Position numbers and translations under genes: made by a program. Under the pieces are notes generated by a model. The model made no database searches. It was not told where the DNA came from and saw nothing but the letters and a program-made list of their open reading frames with translations. A stretch of 64,000 nt of DNA from Candidatus Enterococcus murrayae. Lineage in GTDB: Bacteria > Bacillota > Bacilli > Lactobacillales > Enterococcaceae. Location of the stretch: the NCBI RefSeq assembly GCF_017315985.1, contig NZ_JAFLVR010000004.1:110573-174572 (forward strand), written 5' to 3'. Shown piece by piece: positions 17,663 through 26,160 of this stretch (position 1 is its first letter; each line of letters begins with the position of its first letter).

Positions 17663-18601
17663 TTAGTCGTTTTTTAAAACAATCTTTCCTTTTGCATGAT
17701 GGGTCGCACTTAATTCATGTGCTTCTTTCACCCCAGCTGCTGTAAGAGGATACGTATGTCCAACGACACTTTTTACTTTTCCTTCAGTCATTAGGTCAGC
17801 AATCTCTTGTAATTGTCCACCATCCGGTTTAAGCCAAATACTCTCTGCAACAGCAATATTCTTAGCTAATTCTTCATCTGGTTGGCTAACTATCGAGATC
17901 AATCGGCCGTTTTCGTTCAACACTTTAAAGCTGTCCTTTTGAACATCGCCGCCCATCGTGTCAAAGACTAGATCGATATCTTTTAACACTTCAGAAAAAT
18001 CAGTGGTATGATAATCGATCACTTGATCGGCACCTAGTTCTTTCAACAACGCATGATTCTTTTCACTCGCCGTAGTAATCACGGTTGCTCCAGCATTTTT
18101 TGCTAACTGGATAGCATAAATACCTACACCGCCGGCACCTGCATGAATCAAGACTTTTTCACCTGCTTTAAGTTTTCCATGAGTGATTAATGCTTGATAA
18201 GCAGTTAAACCTGCTAACGGTACGGCTGCCGCATCCTCAAAGGAAACAGAATCAGGTTTGTTTGCTAATAAATGATCATCAACAATCGTATAGTCTGCAT
18301 ATGTACCGAAACGAGTCGTCTCTGGACGAGCAAAAATTTCTTGTCCTACTTGCCACTTGCTCACTTCTGACCCAACTTCTACAATTTCACCGGCAACATC
18401 CCAACCTAAAATGATCGGAAAATCCCAAGGCATCATTTGAGCTAAGTATCCTTCACGCAACTTCCAATCAATTGGATTAACGGAAGCAGCTTTTACCTTC
18501 ACTAAAACTTGATGCTCTCCTAGCTCTGGTAATGTTACTTTACTTTCTTTTAATTGGTCCGTATGACCATATTCTTCTATTACAACTGCGCGTGTTTCCA
18601 T
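17663..18601 (-). CDS. Zinc-free NADP-dependent quinone oxidoreductase (MDR family)
   Basis: 312 residues. The GroES-like N-terminal half contains VKVKAASVNPIDWKLREG and LGWDVAGEIVEVGSEV. The Rossmann half has AGAGGVGIYAIQLAKNAGATVITTAS, the NADPH-binding AxxGxxG-type loop. The catalytic zinc ligands of alcohol dehydrogenases are absent, as expected for the quinone oxidoreductase branch. It likely reduces quinones or reactive enones in the cytosol. A GGAGG site precedes the ATG. It is monocistronic with its own terminator. Confidence 0.88.
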   Translation of the reverse strand: METRAVVIEEYGHTDQLKESKVTLPELGEHQVLVKVKAASVNPIDWKLREGYLAQMMPWDFPIILGWDVAGEIVEVGSEVSKWQVGQEIFARPETTRFGTYADYTIVDDHLLANKPDSVSFEDAAAVPLAGLTAYQALITHGKLKAGEKVLIHAGAGGVGIYAIQLAKNAGATVITTASEKNHALLKELGADQVIDYHTTDFSEVLKDIDLVFDTMGGDVQKDSFKVLNENGRLISIVSQPDEELAKNIAVAESIWLKPDGGQLQEIADLMTEGKVKSVVGHTYPLTAAGVKEAHELSATHHAKGKIVLKND

Positions 18602-18664
18602 TCGTGCATCCCTCCATATCGATCCATTATAAAAGTCTTATCTGAAAATCGGAAATGATTTGCT

Positions 18665-19027
18665 TTAATCAAATAGATGGGACGTTAATAGATAGTCCAC
18701 TTGATATTTTTTGGCCAATGCTTTTAGATACGGAAGGGCATTATCCTCTATTTCCGTCATCTGATTCAGAAAAATGAAAAACTGCTGTTTCTCTTCTGGT
18801 GCTGCAACTTTTTTGAAATACCCCCAAACATGTTCATAGGCATTTCTCTGTGCTTTTAAATCGATCGGCATTTTTTTCACTATATTCAAATGCAGGTAAA
18901 ATTGTTCTCTTTTCTCTTCTGACCAGTGATTGCCGGAAAAAAGCTGACGTATAGCTAAGTATTCCTTTTGCGAACGTGCCATGACAAAATATTTCCACTG
19001 GGCCCATTCTTTTTGAAGCACATGCAT
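18665..19027 (-). CDS. YbgA family (DUF1722) protein
   Basis: 120 residues: WAQWKYFVMARSQKEYLAIRQLFSGN, an all-helical middle, and a C-terminal FLNQMTEIEDNALPYLKALAKKYQVDYLL. This matches the YbgA/DUF1722 domain, which in some bacteria is fused to a DUF523 domain. Its function is unclear. The start is ATG 19027 after AGGTG. The open frame extends upstream into the aldolase gene, but that part has no start with a ribosome binding site. Confidence 0.75.
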   Translation of the reverse strand: MHVLQKEWAQWKYFVMARSQKEYLAIRQLFSGNHWSEEKREQFYLHLNIVKKMPIDLKAQRNAYEHVWGYFKKVAAPEEKQQFFIFLNQMTEIEDNALPYLKALAKKYQVDYLLTSHLFD

Positions 19028-19160
19028 CGCGTTCACCTCACCGATAAGCTTAACATCTGGTAATACAATTATTAAAGTAAGAGGCTCACAGTTCCCTAGT
19101 TGTGACAGAAAAAAGACTGCAAACTTATTGTCTACAGTCTGAAAATATTTTTCGAATATA

Positions 19161-19841
19161 CTATAAATCAGCAATCGTTGAGCCTTCACCAAAGATTGCT
19201 TCCCAATCGTCAGTAAAATCTGACACCGCTTGTGCGATTGACGGCATTGCCAAAGCCTGTTGAATGATCTCAACACCCATCGTTGCTGCTTGACTGCCAT
19301 TTTCTAAAGCGGCATTGACTTGGCCCACATTCTTGAAGCTGGCCGCTAAGATTTTCGTATCGCTCTTTGTGCGGGCAATCTCTTCCGCCATTTCAAAAAT
19401 CGCCTCACGAGGATCGATGTTCAGATTCTCCATTCGATTGAAGTACGGGGCAATATAATCAGCTCCAGCTGCTATAGCCAAATATGCTTGAAACTTTGTA
19501 TAGATAGCAGTAGCAGTAACATTGATGCCACGTCGCTTTAATTCTTTGATTGCCTTCAAACCAGGTTCATTGACTGGAATTTTGATAAACACTTTTTGAT
19601 CGATGCTTGCTAAAATCGTTTCTGCATCCTTGATAATTCCGGCATAATCTGTCGCAACAACTTGTACGTGTAACGAACGATGCTCACCGATGATACTGCG
19701 AATTTCTTTCATATGCCTGAAGAAATCAATCTTTCCTTCTTTTTTAACGATCGAAGGATTTGAGGTGACACCAGCGATTGGCAAAAGGTCGGCAAATTTT
19801 TTTATATCAGCAATATTGGCTGTATCTAGCATAAATTCCAT
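19161..19841 (-). CDS. fsa: Fructose-6-phosphate aldolase (transaldolase-like, FSA/TalC type)
   Basis: 226 residues, the short FSA/TalC size. Key features are MLDTANIADIKKF, GVTSNPSIVKKEG, the Schiff-base strand VFIKIPVNEPG (Lys87), GINVTATAIYTKFQA, AGADYIAPYFNRM and KILAASFKN. FSA cleaves fructose-6-phosphate to dihydroxyacetone and glyceraldehyde-3-phosphate. Close transaldolases share the same fold, so the exact reaction is inferred. A SorC regulator gene lies immediately upstream on the same strand and probably controls it. Confidence 0.88.
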   Translation of the reverse strand: MEFMLDTANIADIKKFADLLPIAGVTSNPSIVKKEGKIDFFRHMKEIRSIIGEHRSLHVQVVATDYAGIIKDAETILASIDQKVFIKIPVNEPGLKAIKELKRRGINVTATAIYTKFQAYLAIAAGADYIAPYFNRMENLNIDPREAIFEMAEEIARTKSDTKILAASFKNVGQVNAALENGSQAATMGVEIIQQALAMPSIAQAVSDFTDDWEAIFGEGSTIADL

Positions 19842-19916
19842 TTTTGAAAACTCCCTTACTTTTTTTTATAGAATAAGCATAGCACCTTAAAAAAATTTTT
19901 TCTGCCTTCTCTTCAT

Positions 19917-19951
19917 AAAAAAAGCGAAAAGCTTTACAGCAAGCCTTTCGC
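19917..19951 (-). terminator. Terminator after the SorC regulator gene
   Basis: On the minus strand a 10-bp stem (GCGAAAGGCT/AGCTTTTCGC, one G-U) is followed by TTTTTTT. It lies ahead of the aldolase gene, so fsa probably has its own promoter downstream of this hairpin or relies on read-through. Confidence 0.7.
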
Positions 19952-19973
19952 AAATACACATTTTTTAACAATC

Positions 19974-19985
19974 GCACAAATGTGC
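19974..19985. promoter_or_regulatory. Candidate operator between the SorC gene and fsa
   Basis: A perfect 12-bp palindrome GCACAAATGTGC sits just after the regulator stop codon. A related half-site (ACACATTTTTT) is 20 bp away on the fsa side. SorC-family regulators bind such inverted repeats. The assignment is inference. Confidence 0.35.
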
Positions 19986-20001
19986 ATTTTTTTAAAAGAA
20001 A

Positions 20002-20958
20002 CTACTTTCGCTGATGTAACCGTAAAACCTCCTGTGCAGTTTCCTGATCCGTAATCAATGTTTTAAGGTAACCTTTTTCCAACAACGGGGCGATCGAACG
20101 AGCTTTCGAAATCCCACGGGCAATTCCTACTGACTGAGGAACATCCGCAAGCTCATCCAGAGACAAACCGATCGTGCGCTGATTCAATGCGCCATTTAAT
20201 AGTTTTCCATAACTGTCATAAAAACGGCAGCAGCAATCGCCGGCCGCTTCACGCAGCTTCAATTCTTCATAATCTGTCGGCGACAATAGATCACGCCACT
20301 GACTTTTATGATAGCTTAAAGGGCCACCAATACCAACAATGACTAAATCCAGACGTTTCCAATATTCTTTTAAGTCATGAAAATATTTTGAATTAAAAAT
20401 CCCTTCCGCCAATTCTTTAGTTTCTTGAATCACTGTAGCATTCACAAATAGGCTGTGACCATTTAATTTACGCGCCAGTTCATAAACCAGTGTATTCACA
20501 TGATAGCGTGAATTAATATGGCTCGGACCGCCAACTACTGGCACAACAGACACGTCAGATAGCTGTTTGGGATCGATTTTATTGACTGCTCTGCCGACAC
20601 TGGCTCCCCATGACAAGCCTACAACCATCTCATCAGATAATTGACGGCGAATCCAGGCACCAGCCGCCTCTGCTAGCTGCTCCTCCTTTGCTTCCTCACT
20701 GGCATCTCTTTCTGTCGGGACTAATTCAACAGCTGATAAATCAAACGCGTGCTTCAGCTGCTCTTCTAATTCAAACAGACTCGCATCAAAATGGTTGATC
20801 TTGATTTCCACAATTCCTTCTGATTTCGCCTGACTCAGCATTCGGCTGACTGTTGTCCGATAGATAGCTAATTCTTTAGCGATCTGTGCCTGCGTCAATT
20901 CTTGTTCATAATACATATAAGCGACTTTTGCTAATAATTTTTTCTTATCTTCCTTCAT
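20002..20958 (-). CDS. SorC/DeoR-family sugar-binding transcriptional regulator
   Basis: 318 residues. The N-terminal winged helix-turn-helix (about 10-55) reads VAYMYYEQELTQAQIAKELAIYRTTVSRMLSQAKSEGIVEI. The C-terminal sugar-phosphate domain has the family's VGLSWGASVGRAV, SVVPVVGGPSHINSRYHVNTLVYELA and LDLVIVGIGGP motifs. Such regulators sense phosphorylated sugars, which fits the fructose-6-phosphate aldolase gene downstream. ATG 20958 lies 8 nt after GGGAGG. The ATG two codons earlier is too close. Confidence 0.9.
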   Translation of the reverse strand: MKEDKKKLLAKVAYMYYEQELTQAQIAKELAIYRTTVSRMLSQAKSEGIVEIKINHFDASLFELEEQLKHAFDLSAVELVPTERDASEEAKEEQLAEAAGAWIRRQLSDEMVVGLSWGASVGRAVNKIDPKQLSDVSVVPVVGGPSHINSRYHVNTLVYELARKLNGHSLFVNATVIQETKELAEGIFNSKYFHDLKEYWKRLDLVIVGIGGPLSYHKSQWRDLLSPTDYEELKLREAAGDCCCRFYDSYGKLLNGALNQRTIGLSLDELADVPQSVGIARGISKARSIAPLLEKGYLKTLITDQETAQEVLRLHQRK

Positions 20959-21199
20959 GTCCATTTCCTCCCGTAAGAGCCCTCTTCCTTTATTCTAACA
21001 AAATATCATTTACGGCGTTCAACAAAGCGTGTATCATTAATAATTATTCAAACTCAAATGTTGCCTCACTCGTTTTGCTTTAGCAAGCTCTAAAAAAGAT
21101 CTTAGTGAAACTATCGGTAGAAACAGGCGGCATTTGAATATGATCTAAGAAAGAATCGCATGTTTTGTTCAAAAAGTGCATAACCAAGGAGGAAGCAAA

Positions 21200-21676
21200 A
21201 TGTCTGTTGAAGCTGTAAAAGAGTATTTCTCACAATATGGAATGGCTGAGCGCATCCAAGAGTTCCCTGTCTCCAGTGCAACGGTCGAGCTGGCAGCGCA
21301 AGCGTTGGATTGTGCTCCTGAGCGGATCGCCAAGACCTTATCTTTCAAACTCAAGAAGGCAGATAAAAGTCTCTTGATTGTCGCAGCCGGTGATGCCAAA
21401 ATCGATAACGCGAAATATAAGACTTTTTTTGGCGAACGAGCGTTAATGCTGAAGGCAGATGAGGTAGAGATGATTATTGGGCATCCAGTAGGCGGAGTCT
21501 GTCCTTTCGGAATCAAGCCAGGTATCGCTGTTTATTTAGATGAATCATTGAAACGCTTTGAGAGTGTCTATCCCGCTTGCGGCAGTTCAAACAACGCGAT
21601 CGAATTGACCATACCAGAATTAGAAAAATATACTCAGTTCAAGCAATGGATCGATGTCTGTAAAAATTGGGAATAA
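21200..21676 (+). CDS. YbaK/EbsC/ProX-type aminoacyl-tRNA deacylase domain protein
   Basis: 158 residues that form one free-standing YbaK domain: SSATVELAAQALDCAPERIAKTLSFKL, LLIVAAGDAKIDNAKYK (with the conserved active-site-region Lys), VGGVCPFGIKPGIAVYLDESL and VYPACGSSNNAIELT. Members hydrolyse mischarged tRNAs (Cys-tRNA(Pro), Ala-tRNA(Pro)). The specificity cannot be told from sequence. The start is ATG 21200 after AAGGAGG. A convergent gene for another editing-type domain lies immediately downstream. Confidence 0.88.
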   Translation: MSVEAVKEYFSQYGMAERIQEFPVSSATVELAAQALDCAPERIAKTLSFKLKKADKSLLIVAAGDAKIDNAKYKTFFGERALMLKADEVEMIIGHPVGGVCPFGIKPGIAVYLDESLKRFESVYPACGSSNNAIELTIPELEKYTQFKQWIDVCKNWE

Positions 21677-21708
21677 AAACGAGACAGAATTTCTGCCTCG
21701 TTTTTTTT
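21677..21708 (+). terminator. Intrinsic terminator after the YbaK-domain gene
   Basis: An interrupted stem AAACGAG-A-CAG / CTG-C-CTCGTTT is followed by a run of eight T. It may also serve the convergent B3/B4 gene. Confidence 0.85.
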
Positions 21709-22357
21709 AAATGATTCCTTGTTCAACAACTCGACAATCCGTCAAATAGGTTTCTAAAATTCTTTTTACCTCTACTTGATCAACCACTGAATCATCTGCA
21801 AATTGATAGCCTACAATCAGTGCTCGTGTCGTTTTTTCTGAGATCATTCCGCGTGTCGAATCTGCCGTTGGACTGCCAAATGGGCCTGCCTTGTCTGCTA
21901 ACACTAACAGATTTTCGATGTTGACAGATTTATTACCAATCCCTGCATATCGACTGTCCGCTGGTCCAACAATTAATCGAATGGGTTCTGTTACCTTTCC
22001 AAGATCGTAAGCACCAAACGGCAACTTCCACTTTAAGGAAAAATAGTTGTTTAAATCAACAAGTGAATTGATTTGATACATCCCCTTTTGCTGAACGATC
22101 CGCCGCCACAGGCTGTCAGATGATGGTCGAAATCGAGCAGGATCTTTTCCTAAGACTCGATAAACTTTTTTCGTCGCGATGATTTGACTGTTTTCTTTGA
22201 TACTGTCCAACGTATCTTCTGCTTCGATTTCTTGAAGCAACGGATTTAGTACTTCCTGCCAGATTTTCTCACTATGAGCTTCATTCTTAAACTCAATCAT
22301 GCTATAGGCCAATGATACATCTTGTTCTTTTACTTTCGGATCGATCGTAAGCTGCAT
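21707..22357 (-). CDS. B3/B4 tRNA-binding domain protein (PheRS beta editing-domain-like)
   Basis: 216 residues. The central part matches the B3/B4 domain of phenylalanyl-tRNA synthetase beta: VYRVLGKDPARFRPSSDSLWRRIVQQKGMYQINSLVDLNNYFSLKWKLPFGAYDLGKV, then IGNKSVNIENLLVLADKAGPFGSPTADSTRGMI. In PheRS this module clears Tyr-tRNA(Phe). Free-standing copies are common in Firmicutes but are little characterised. The ATG follows ATGGAGGG by 6 nt. It is convergent with the YbaK-domain gene. Confidence 0.85.
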   Translation of the reverse strand: MQLTIDPKVKEQDVSLAYSMIEFKNEAHSEKIWQEVLNPLLQEIEAEDTLDSIKENSQIIATKKVYRVLGKDPARFRPSSDSLWRRIVQQKGMYQINSLVDLNNYFSLKWKLPFGAYDLGKVTEPIRLIVGPADSRYAGIGNKSVNIENLLVLADKAGPFGSPTADSTRGMISEKTTRALIVGYQFADDSVVDQVEVKRILETYLTDCRVVEQGII

Positions 22358-22426
22358 GCTCTTCCCTCCATGTCTTCCTCGAGTTCTTTTCCTATAGTTT
22401 AAACGATTCTACCCAAAAGCAAAAGC

Positions 22427-22456
22427 TTACTTATTCTCGCAGGTCTTCGCTATAAT
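22427..22456 (+). promoter_or_regulatory. Putative promoter of the UPF0173 hydrolase gene
   Basis: TTACTT and a perfect TATAAT are separated by 18 bp, 28 bp ahead of the start codon. Confidence 0.6.
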
Positions 22457-22483
22457 GGAGGTATAGGAAAAGAGGTGCCTACT

Positions 22484-23167
22484 ATGAAAATCACTTACCA
22501 TGGTCACTCAGTTCTATCGATCGTCATGGAAGACGGGCAAAAACTATTGTTTGATCCCTTTATCACTGGAAACTCCTTGACCGATTTAAACGCGGATGAA
22601 GTAGAAACTGATTGGCTTTTAGTCACTCACGGACACAGCGATCATATTGGAGATATGATTCCCATCGCTAAAAATAATGATGCAACAATTATCAGTATTG
22701 TAGAAATCTGTACCTTTGCGGAAAACAACGGTGTGAAAAAAACACATGGGATGAATATTGGCGGAAAGTTTGATTTCCCTTTCGGCCGTGTAAAAATGGT
22801 CCACGCACAGCACAGCTCTGGATATGAAGTGAACGGCCAAACCCTTTACATGGGTGAACCGGCTGGTTTTATTTTGCAAGCGGAAGGAAAAACCATTTAT
22901 CATGCCGGTGATACGTCGAACTTCGGCGACATGTCATTGTTTGGCGAAGCCTTTGATATCGATATCGCCTTCCTGCCGATTGGCGATAATTTTACGATGG
23001 GCCCCCACGAAGCTGCTAGTGCAGCTAAGCGATTGAAGGCAAAAAAAGTCGTACCGATTCATTACAACACCTTCCCGGTTATCAAACAGGACCCCGAAGC
23101 CTTCGTTAAGCTGCTGCCCGAAAATGTCGGCAAAGTCATGGCTGTCGGAGAATCAATTGTCATTTAA
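22484..23167 (+). CDS. UPF0173 metal-dependent hydrolase (beta-lactamase fold)
   Basis: 227 residues. Metallo-beta-lactamase motifs are WLLVTHGHSDHIGDM (HxHxDH), a later AQHSSGY and IYHAGDTSNFGDM (metal Asp), LPIGDNFTMGPHEAASAAK and VVPIHYNTFPVIKQDPEAF. This is the UPF0173 group, related to the UlaG/RNase Z-like fold, with no firm substrate. The start is ATG 22484, 8 nt after AGAGGTG. The in-frame GTG at 22475 lies within the ribosome-binding region. Confidence 0.9.
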   Translation: MKITYHGHSVLSIVMEDGQKLLFDPFITGNSLTDLNADEVETDWLLVTHGHSDHIGDMIPIAKNNDATIISIVEICTFAENNGVKKTHGMNIGGKFDFPFGRVKMVHAQHSSGYEVNGQTLYMGEPAGFILQAEGKTIYHAGDTSNFGDMSLFGEAFDIDIAFLPIGDNFTMGPHEAASAAKRLKAKKVVPIHYNTFPVIKQDPEAFVKLLPENVGKVMAVGESIVI

Positions 23168-23176
23168 TTATAATCC

Positions 23177-23213
23177 AGCTTATGAGCAACATTTTGTTCA
23201 TAAGCTTCTTTTT
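23177..23213 (+). terminator. Intrinsic terminator after the UPF0173 gene
   Basis: A 9-bp stem AGCTTATGA/TCATAAGCT is followed by TCTTTTT. Confidence 0.8.
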
Positions 23214-23369
23214 GGTCTTTCTAATCTGCTACAATGAGAGAGAATTAATAAGATGAAAGAGAAGCGGGGCTGCTGTCTGCTTTTTAGAATGCTCAGCTTA
23301 TTGACTTTTAGCATTAAGAGCAGCCAGCTCTAATTCATCATTTTCCTCAAATTGAGAAAGGAGTTTTCT

Positions 23370-24395
23370 ATGTTAAATTTCGAAAGCGACTATTTAGAAG
23401 GTGCCCATGAGAAAATATTGCAACGCATGATTGAAACAAACGAGGAAAAGTTAAGCGGCTACGGTCGTGATAAGTATTCCACTTCAGCAATCGAAAAAAT
23501 CCGTCAAGCGTGTCTATGTCCTGAAGCCGAGGTCTTCTTCATCGCAGGAGGGACGATGACCAATGCCTTAGTTATTGCCTCTCTACTAAAGAAAATTGAA
23601 GGTGTTATCGCTCCCGAGACTGGGCATATCACCACTCATGAGACTGGAGCAATCGAGTTCTCTGGACACAAGGTGTTAAGCCTGCCTCAAACAAACGGAA
23701 AAATCTCCGCTCAACAGATTCGCACCTATCTCGAACAATTTTGGGCAGACGATAACCGAGAGTTCATGGTCTTTCCAGGAATGGTTTATTTATCCCATCC
23801 AACAGAATACGGGACACTTTATTCCAAAGAAGAATTGAAAAGCATTTCAGAGGTGTGTCACGAGTATAAGATCCCTTTATTTATGGATGGTGCCCGTTTA
23901 GGTTATGGCTTGGCTAGTCCAGAAGCCGACTTAACATTGCCTTTGATTGCTGAATATTGTGATGTTTTTTATATCGGCGGAACCAAAGTTGGCGCTTTTT
24001 TAGGTGAAGCAATCGTCTTTACGAAAAATAATTTACCAGAGTATTTTGTTGCCCACATGAAACAGCAAGGGGCTCTATTAGCAAAGGGCCGACTGCTTGG
24101 ACTTCAATTTGATACCCTATTTACCGAACAACTCTATTTTAAAATCAGTGAACATGCACTCGCAATGGCGATGAAATTAAAGGCCGGCTTAACAGAAAAA
24201 AATTACCGCTTTTATTTAGACTCCCCCACCAATCAGCAGTTTATTATCTTAGAAAATAGTCAAATGGAGAAGCTGAAGAAAGAGGTTGCTTTTAGCTTTT
24301 GGGAGCAATACGATGACGAACACACAGTGATTCGATTTGCTACTAGCTGGGCAACAAAAGAAGCTGATGTTGATGCTTTATTGACACTTCTATAG
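23370..24395 (+). CDS. PLP-dependent L-threonine aldolase / beta-eliminating lyase family enzyme
   Basis: 341 residues, fold-type I. Seen: LSGYGRDKYSTSAIEKI, VFFIAGGTMTNALVIASLL (cofactor phosphate loop), PETGHITTHETGAIEFSGHK, IPLFMDGARLGYGL (PLP-binding Asp) and the Schiff-base motif YIGGTKVGAFLGEA (Lys206). This matches the low-specificity threonine aldolase family, which splits threonine to glycine and acetaldehyde. Related enzymes act on other beta-hydroxy amino acids. The start is ATG 23370 after AAAGGAG. Confidence 0.88.
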   Translation: MLNFESDYLEGAHEKILQRMIETNEEKLSGYGRDKYSTSAIEKIRQACLCPEAEVFFIAGGTMTNALVIASLLKKIEGVIAPETGHITTHETGAIEFSGHKVLSLPQTNGKISAQQIRTYLEQFWADDNREFMVFPGMVYLSHPTEYGTLYSKEELKSISEVCHEYKIPLFMDGARLGYGLASPEADLTLPLIAEYCDVFYIGGTKVGAFLGEAIVFTKNNLPEYFVAHMKQQGALLAKGRLLGLQFDTLFTEQLYFKISEHALAMAMKLKAGLTEKNYRFYLDSPTNQQFIILENSQMEKLKKEVAFSFWEQYDDEHTVIRFATSWATKEADVDALLTLL

Positions 24396-24396
24396 A

Positions 24397-24434
24397 AAAA
24401 AGAGCGACTCGAAAGATTCGAGCCGCTCTTTTTT
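24397..24434. terminator. Bidirectional terminator between threonine aldolase and PucR genes
   Basis: A long stem (AAAAAAGAGCG-ACTCGA with near-complement) has U-tracts on both strands between convergent genes. Confidence 0.9.
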
Positions 24435-24443
24435 GGGTAAAGT

Positions 24444-26003
24444 TTACAAACTAATTAAACGATAGGTTAAACAAGCCACATAGCATTCATAGCTCTCAGA
24501 AAAACGCATAACATTGTAGCCCAATACTTCGCTGATTTTTTTGATCCGATATTTCACAGTGTTTTTATGAATAAACAGCTGTTCACTGCAGATCTGATAA
24601 TCCGCACCGGCATCCAAGAGAAAGCTGCACAAAGTCATAAGCTGCTCTTTACTGTCCATAATTGGAGCCAATACATTCAGGGTTTCTTCAACCTCTGCTT
24701 CGCCAGTTTGAATCAGCTTACTCACATGGACGACTTGACGTATCTCGCTGATAGAAAAGCTCTTCTTCCCATGGAATAGCTTAGGCAGTTGTAAAGCCAC
24801 TTTGTTGACTAGTTGATAAGTCACTCGCACATCCGTCGTGTTACGCAATCGCGGACATAGGACGATACTATCGATCATTTCCTGATAAGGACTGATTTGC
24901 AGGTATTCCTCCCCTAAATCTAGTTCTGAATCACTATGGCAATAATTGCCTAATAATACGATCAGCTGATCGTCGATTAATTGTGCGACACAGGTTTTAT
25001 AATACTTCGAAGCATAAGCCAGAATATCTTCTTTTAATCTCTTTTCTTCCCTCAGGTCATTTAATTGCAGCAGCCACATTAATCCAATCCCTTTGACATC
25101 GATCTTCAGCTGATTAGCCAAACGATACATTTTTTCGCTTTCATCATTTAGAATAGCCTGCACTAATGCATACTCGCTGATCTCACCATGCTTTTTCCCC
25201 CACAGATTCATCGCAACTTGCAGCAGCTCCACCGACTGGGCACATTCGACTTCTGTTAGCAGCTCATGCTCCTTCAACAAATAAAAGCGCAGTACGCCAT
25301 TTTCCTTGTGATAAAGCTCTTTGTAAAAAATCGCGAACTCATTTTTGTGGACCTGTTGACCATCATCCACTGCAACCCGACGCAAGACTCGCTCCAAATC
25401 GACAGAAGAATTACGAGGCCATTTGATTTGATTGATGACTTCGTTGTCAGCATTTGTCAAAATGATATTTGTCCTTAAAAAATCAGAAAGCAGCTTCAAC
25501 GTCACTTCGACGGTCCTTAAATGCTCTGGCAGAAGTGAGGCCTTTTCCAAAACCTCATTCACAATATTTTCAGTCGGGCGATCCTTCAATAGTTCTGCCA
25601 TTACTTCAACGATTACTTCGCTGTAACGAATCTGGCTTTGATGCTTCGGCATTTGAATAATAACAAAATCCAGTTCTTCTGCTGTTTTGATCACTTCCGG
25701 GTCTAATCTTGGAAGTACGATCCCTACATAATAAAGAATGATGCCCAACTCACCCATTTTATGCAGACGGCAAATCGTTTCACACTGTTTGGCTATATCG
25801 TCTTTGATGTTAAAAAAAGATGTCAGCATCAACTCTCCCGAACGATAGTCAGTTGTATCAAACAAAGCTGCACAATCATCCATATCGGAAATATCTAGGA
25901 AAGATAAAGCAGTAACAGTTTGATTCAAACAATTTTGTCCACTAATCAGTTGAGCATCACGCAGAGAGGGTAAGCTTAACAACTCTTTCAATTTCGCACC
26001 CAA
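24444..26003 (-). CDS. PucR family transcriptional regulator
   Basis: 519 residues. The N-terminal PucR domain has VTALSFLDISDMDDCAALFDTTDYRSGELMLTSFFNIKDD. A central GGDEF-like/CdaR-type region follows, and a C-terminal helix-turn-helix (about 465-519) reads CSEQLFIHKNTVKYRIKKISEVLGYNVMRFSESYECYVAC. PucR and related regulators control purine, amino acid or amine catabolism. The target is not evident, but two APC permease genes lie 1-4 kb away. The start is TTG 26003, 7 nt after GGAGGG. Confidence 0.88.
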   Translation of the reverse strand: MGAKLKELLSLPSLRDAQLISGQNCLNQTVTALSFLDISDMDDCAALFDTTDYRSGELMLTSFFNIKDDIAKQCETICRLHKMGELGIILYYVGIVLPRLDPEVIKTAEELDFVIIQMPKHQSQIRYSEVIVEVMAELLKDRPTENIVNEVLEKASLLPEHLRTVEVTLKLLSDFLRTNIILTNADNEVINQIKWPRNSSVDLERVLRRVAVDDGQQVHKNEFAIFYKELYHKENGVLRFYLLKEHELLTEVECAQSVELLQVAMNLWGKKHGEISEYALVQAILNDESEKMYRLANQLKIDVKGIGLMWLLQLNDLREEKRLKEDILAYASKYYKTCVAQLIDDQLIVLLGNYCHSDSELDLGEEYLQISPYQEMIDSIVLCPRLRNTTDVRVTYQLVNKVALQLPKLFHGKKSFSISEIRQVVHVSKLIQTGEAEVEETLNVLAPIMDSKEQLMTLCSFLLDAGADYQICSEQLFIHKNTVKYRIKKISEVLGYNVMRFSESYECYVACLTYRLISL

Positions 26004-26120
26004 ATCCGTCCCTCCTTAAAATTTTCACATCAAATTTTATTTTTCTTCTAACCTTAGCAGATTCATGATTTATTGTCTATTCATTTTTATTCAAAAAAAG
26101 GGAAATGTCTTGATTAATAT

Positions 26121-26152
26121 AAAAAAGAGACCGACCTAAGTCCGTCTCAAAA
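26121..26152 (-). terminator. Intrinsic terminator of the clpP paralogue
   Basis: On the minus strand, stem GAGAC/GTCTC plus an inner GAC/GTC is followed by TTTTTT. Confidence 0.8.
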
Positions 26153-26160
26153 ATCATTTT

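Noticed and set aside
19028..19300. N-terminal extension of the YbgA-family protein overlapping fsa
   Set aside because: The extension runs antisense-free through the end of fsa in another frame, has no start with a ribosome binding site, and the family domain begins at Met 19027.
23214..23369. Possible structured leader before the threonine aldolase-like gene
   Set aside because: Some inverted repeats (AGAG..CTCT, CAGC/GCTG) are visible but no known riboswitch signature and no terminator follow.
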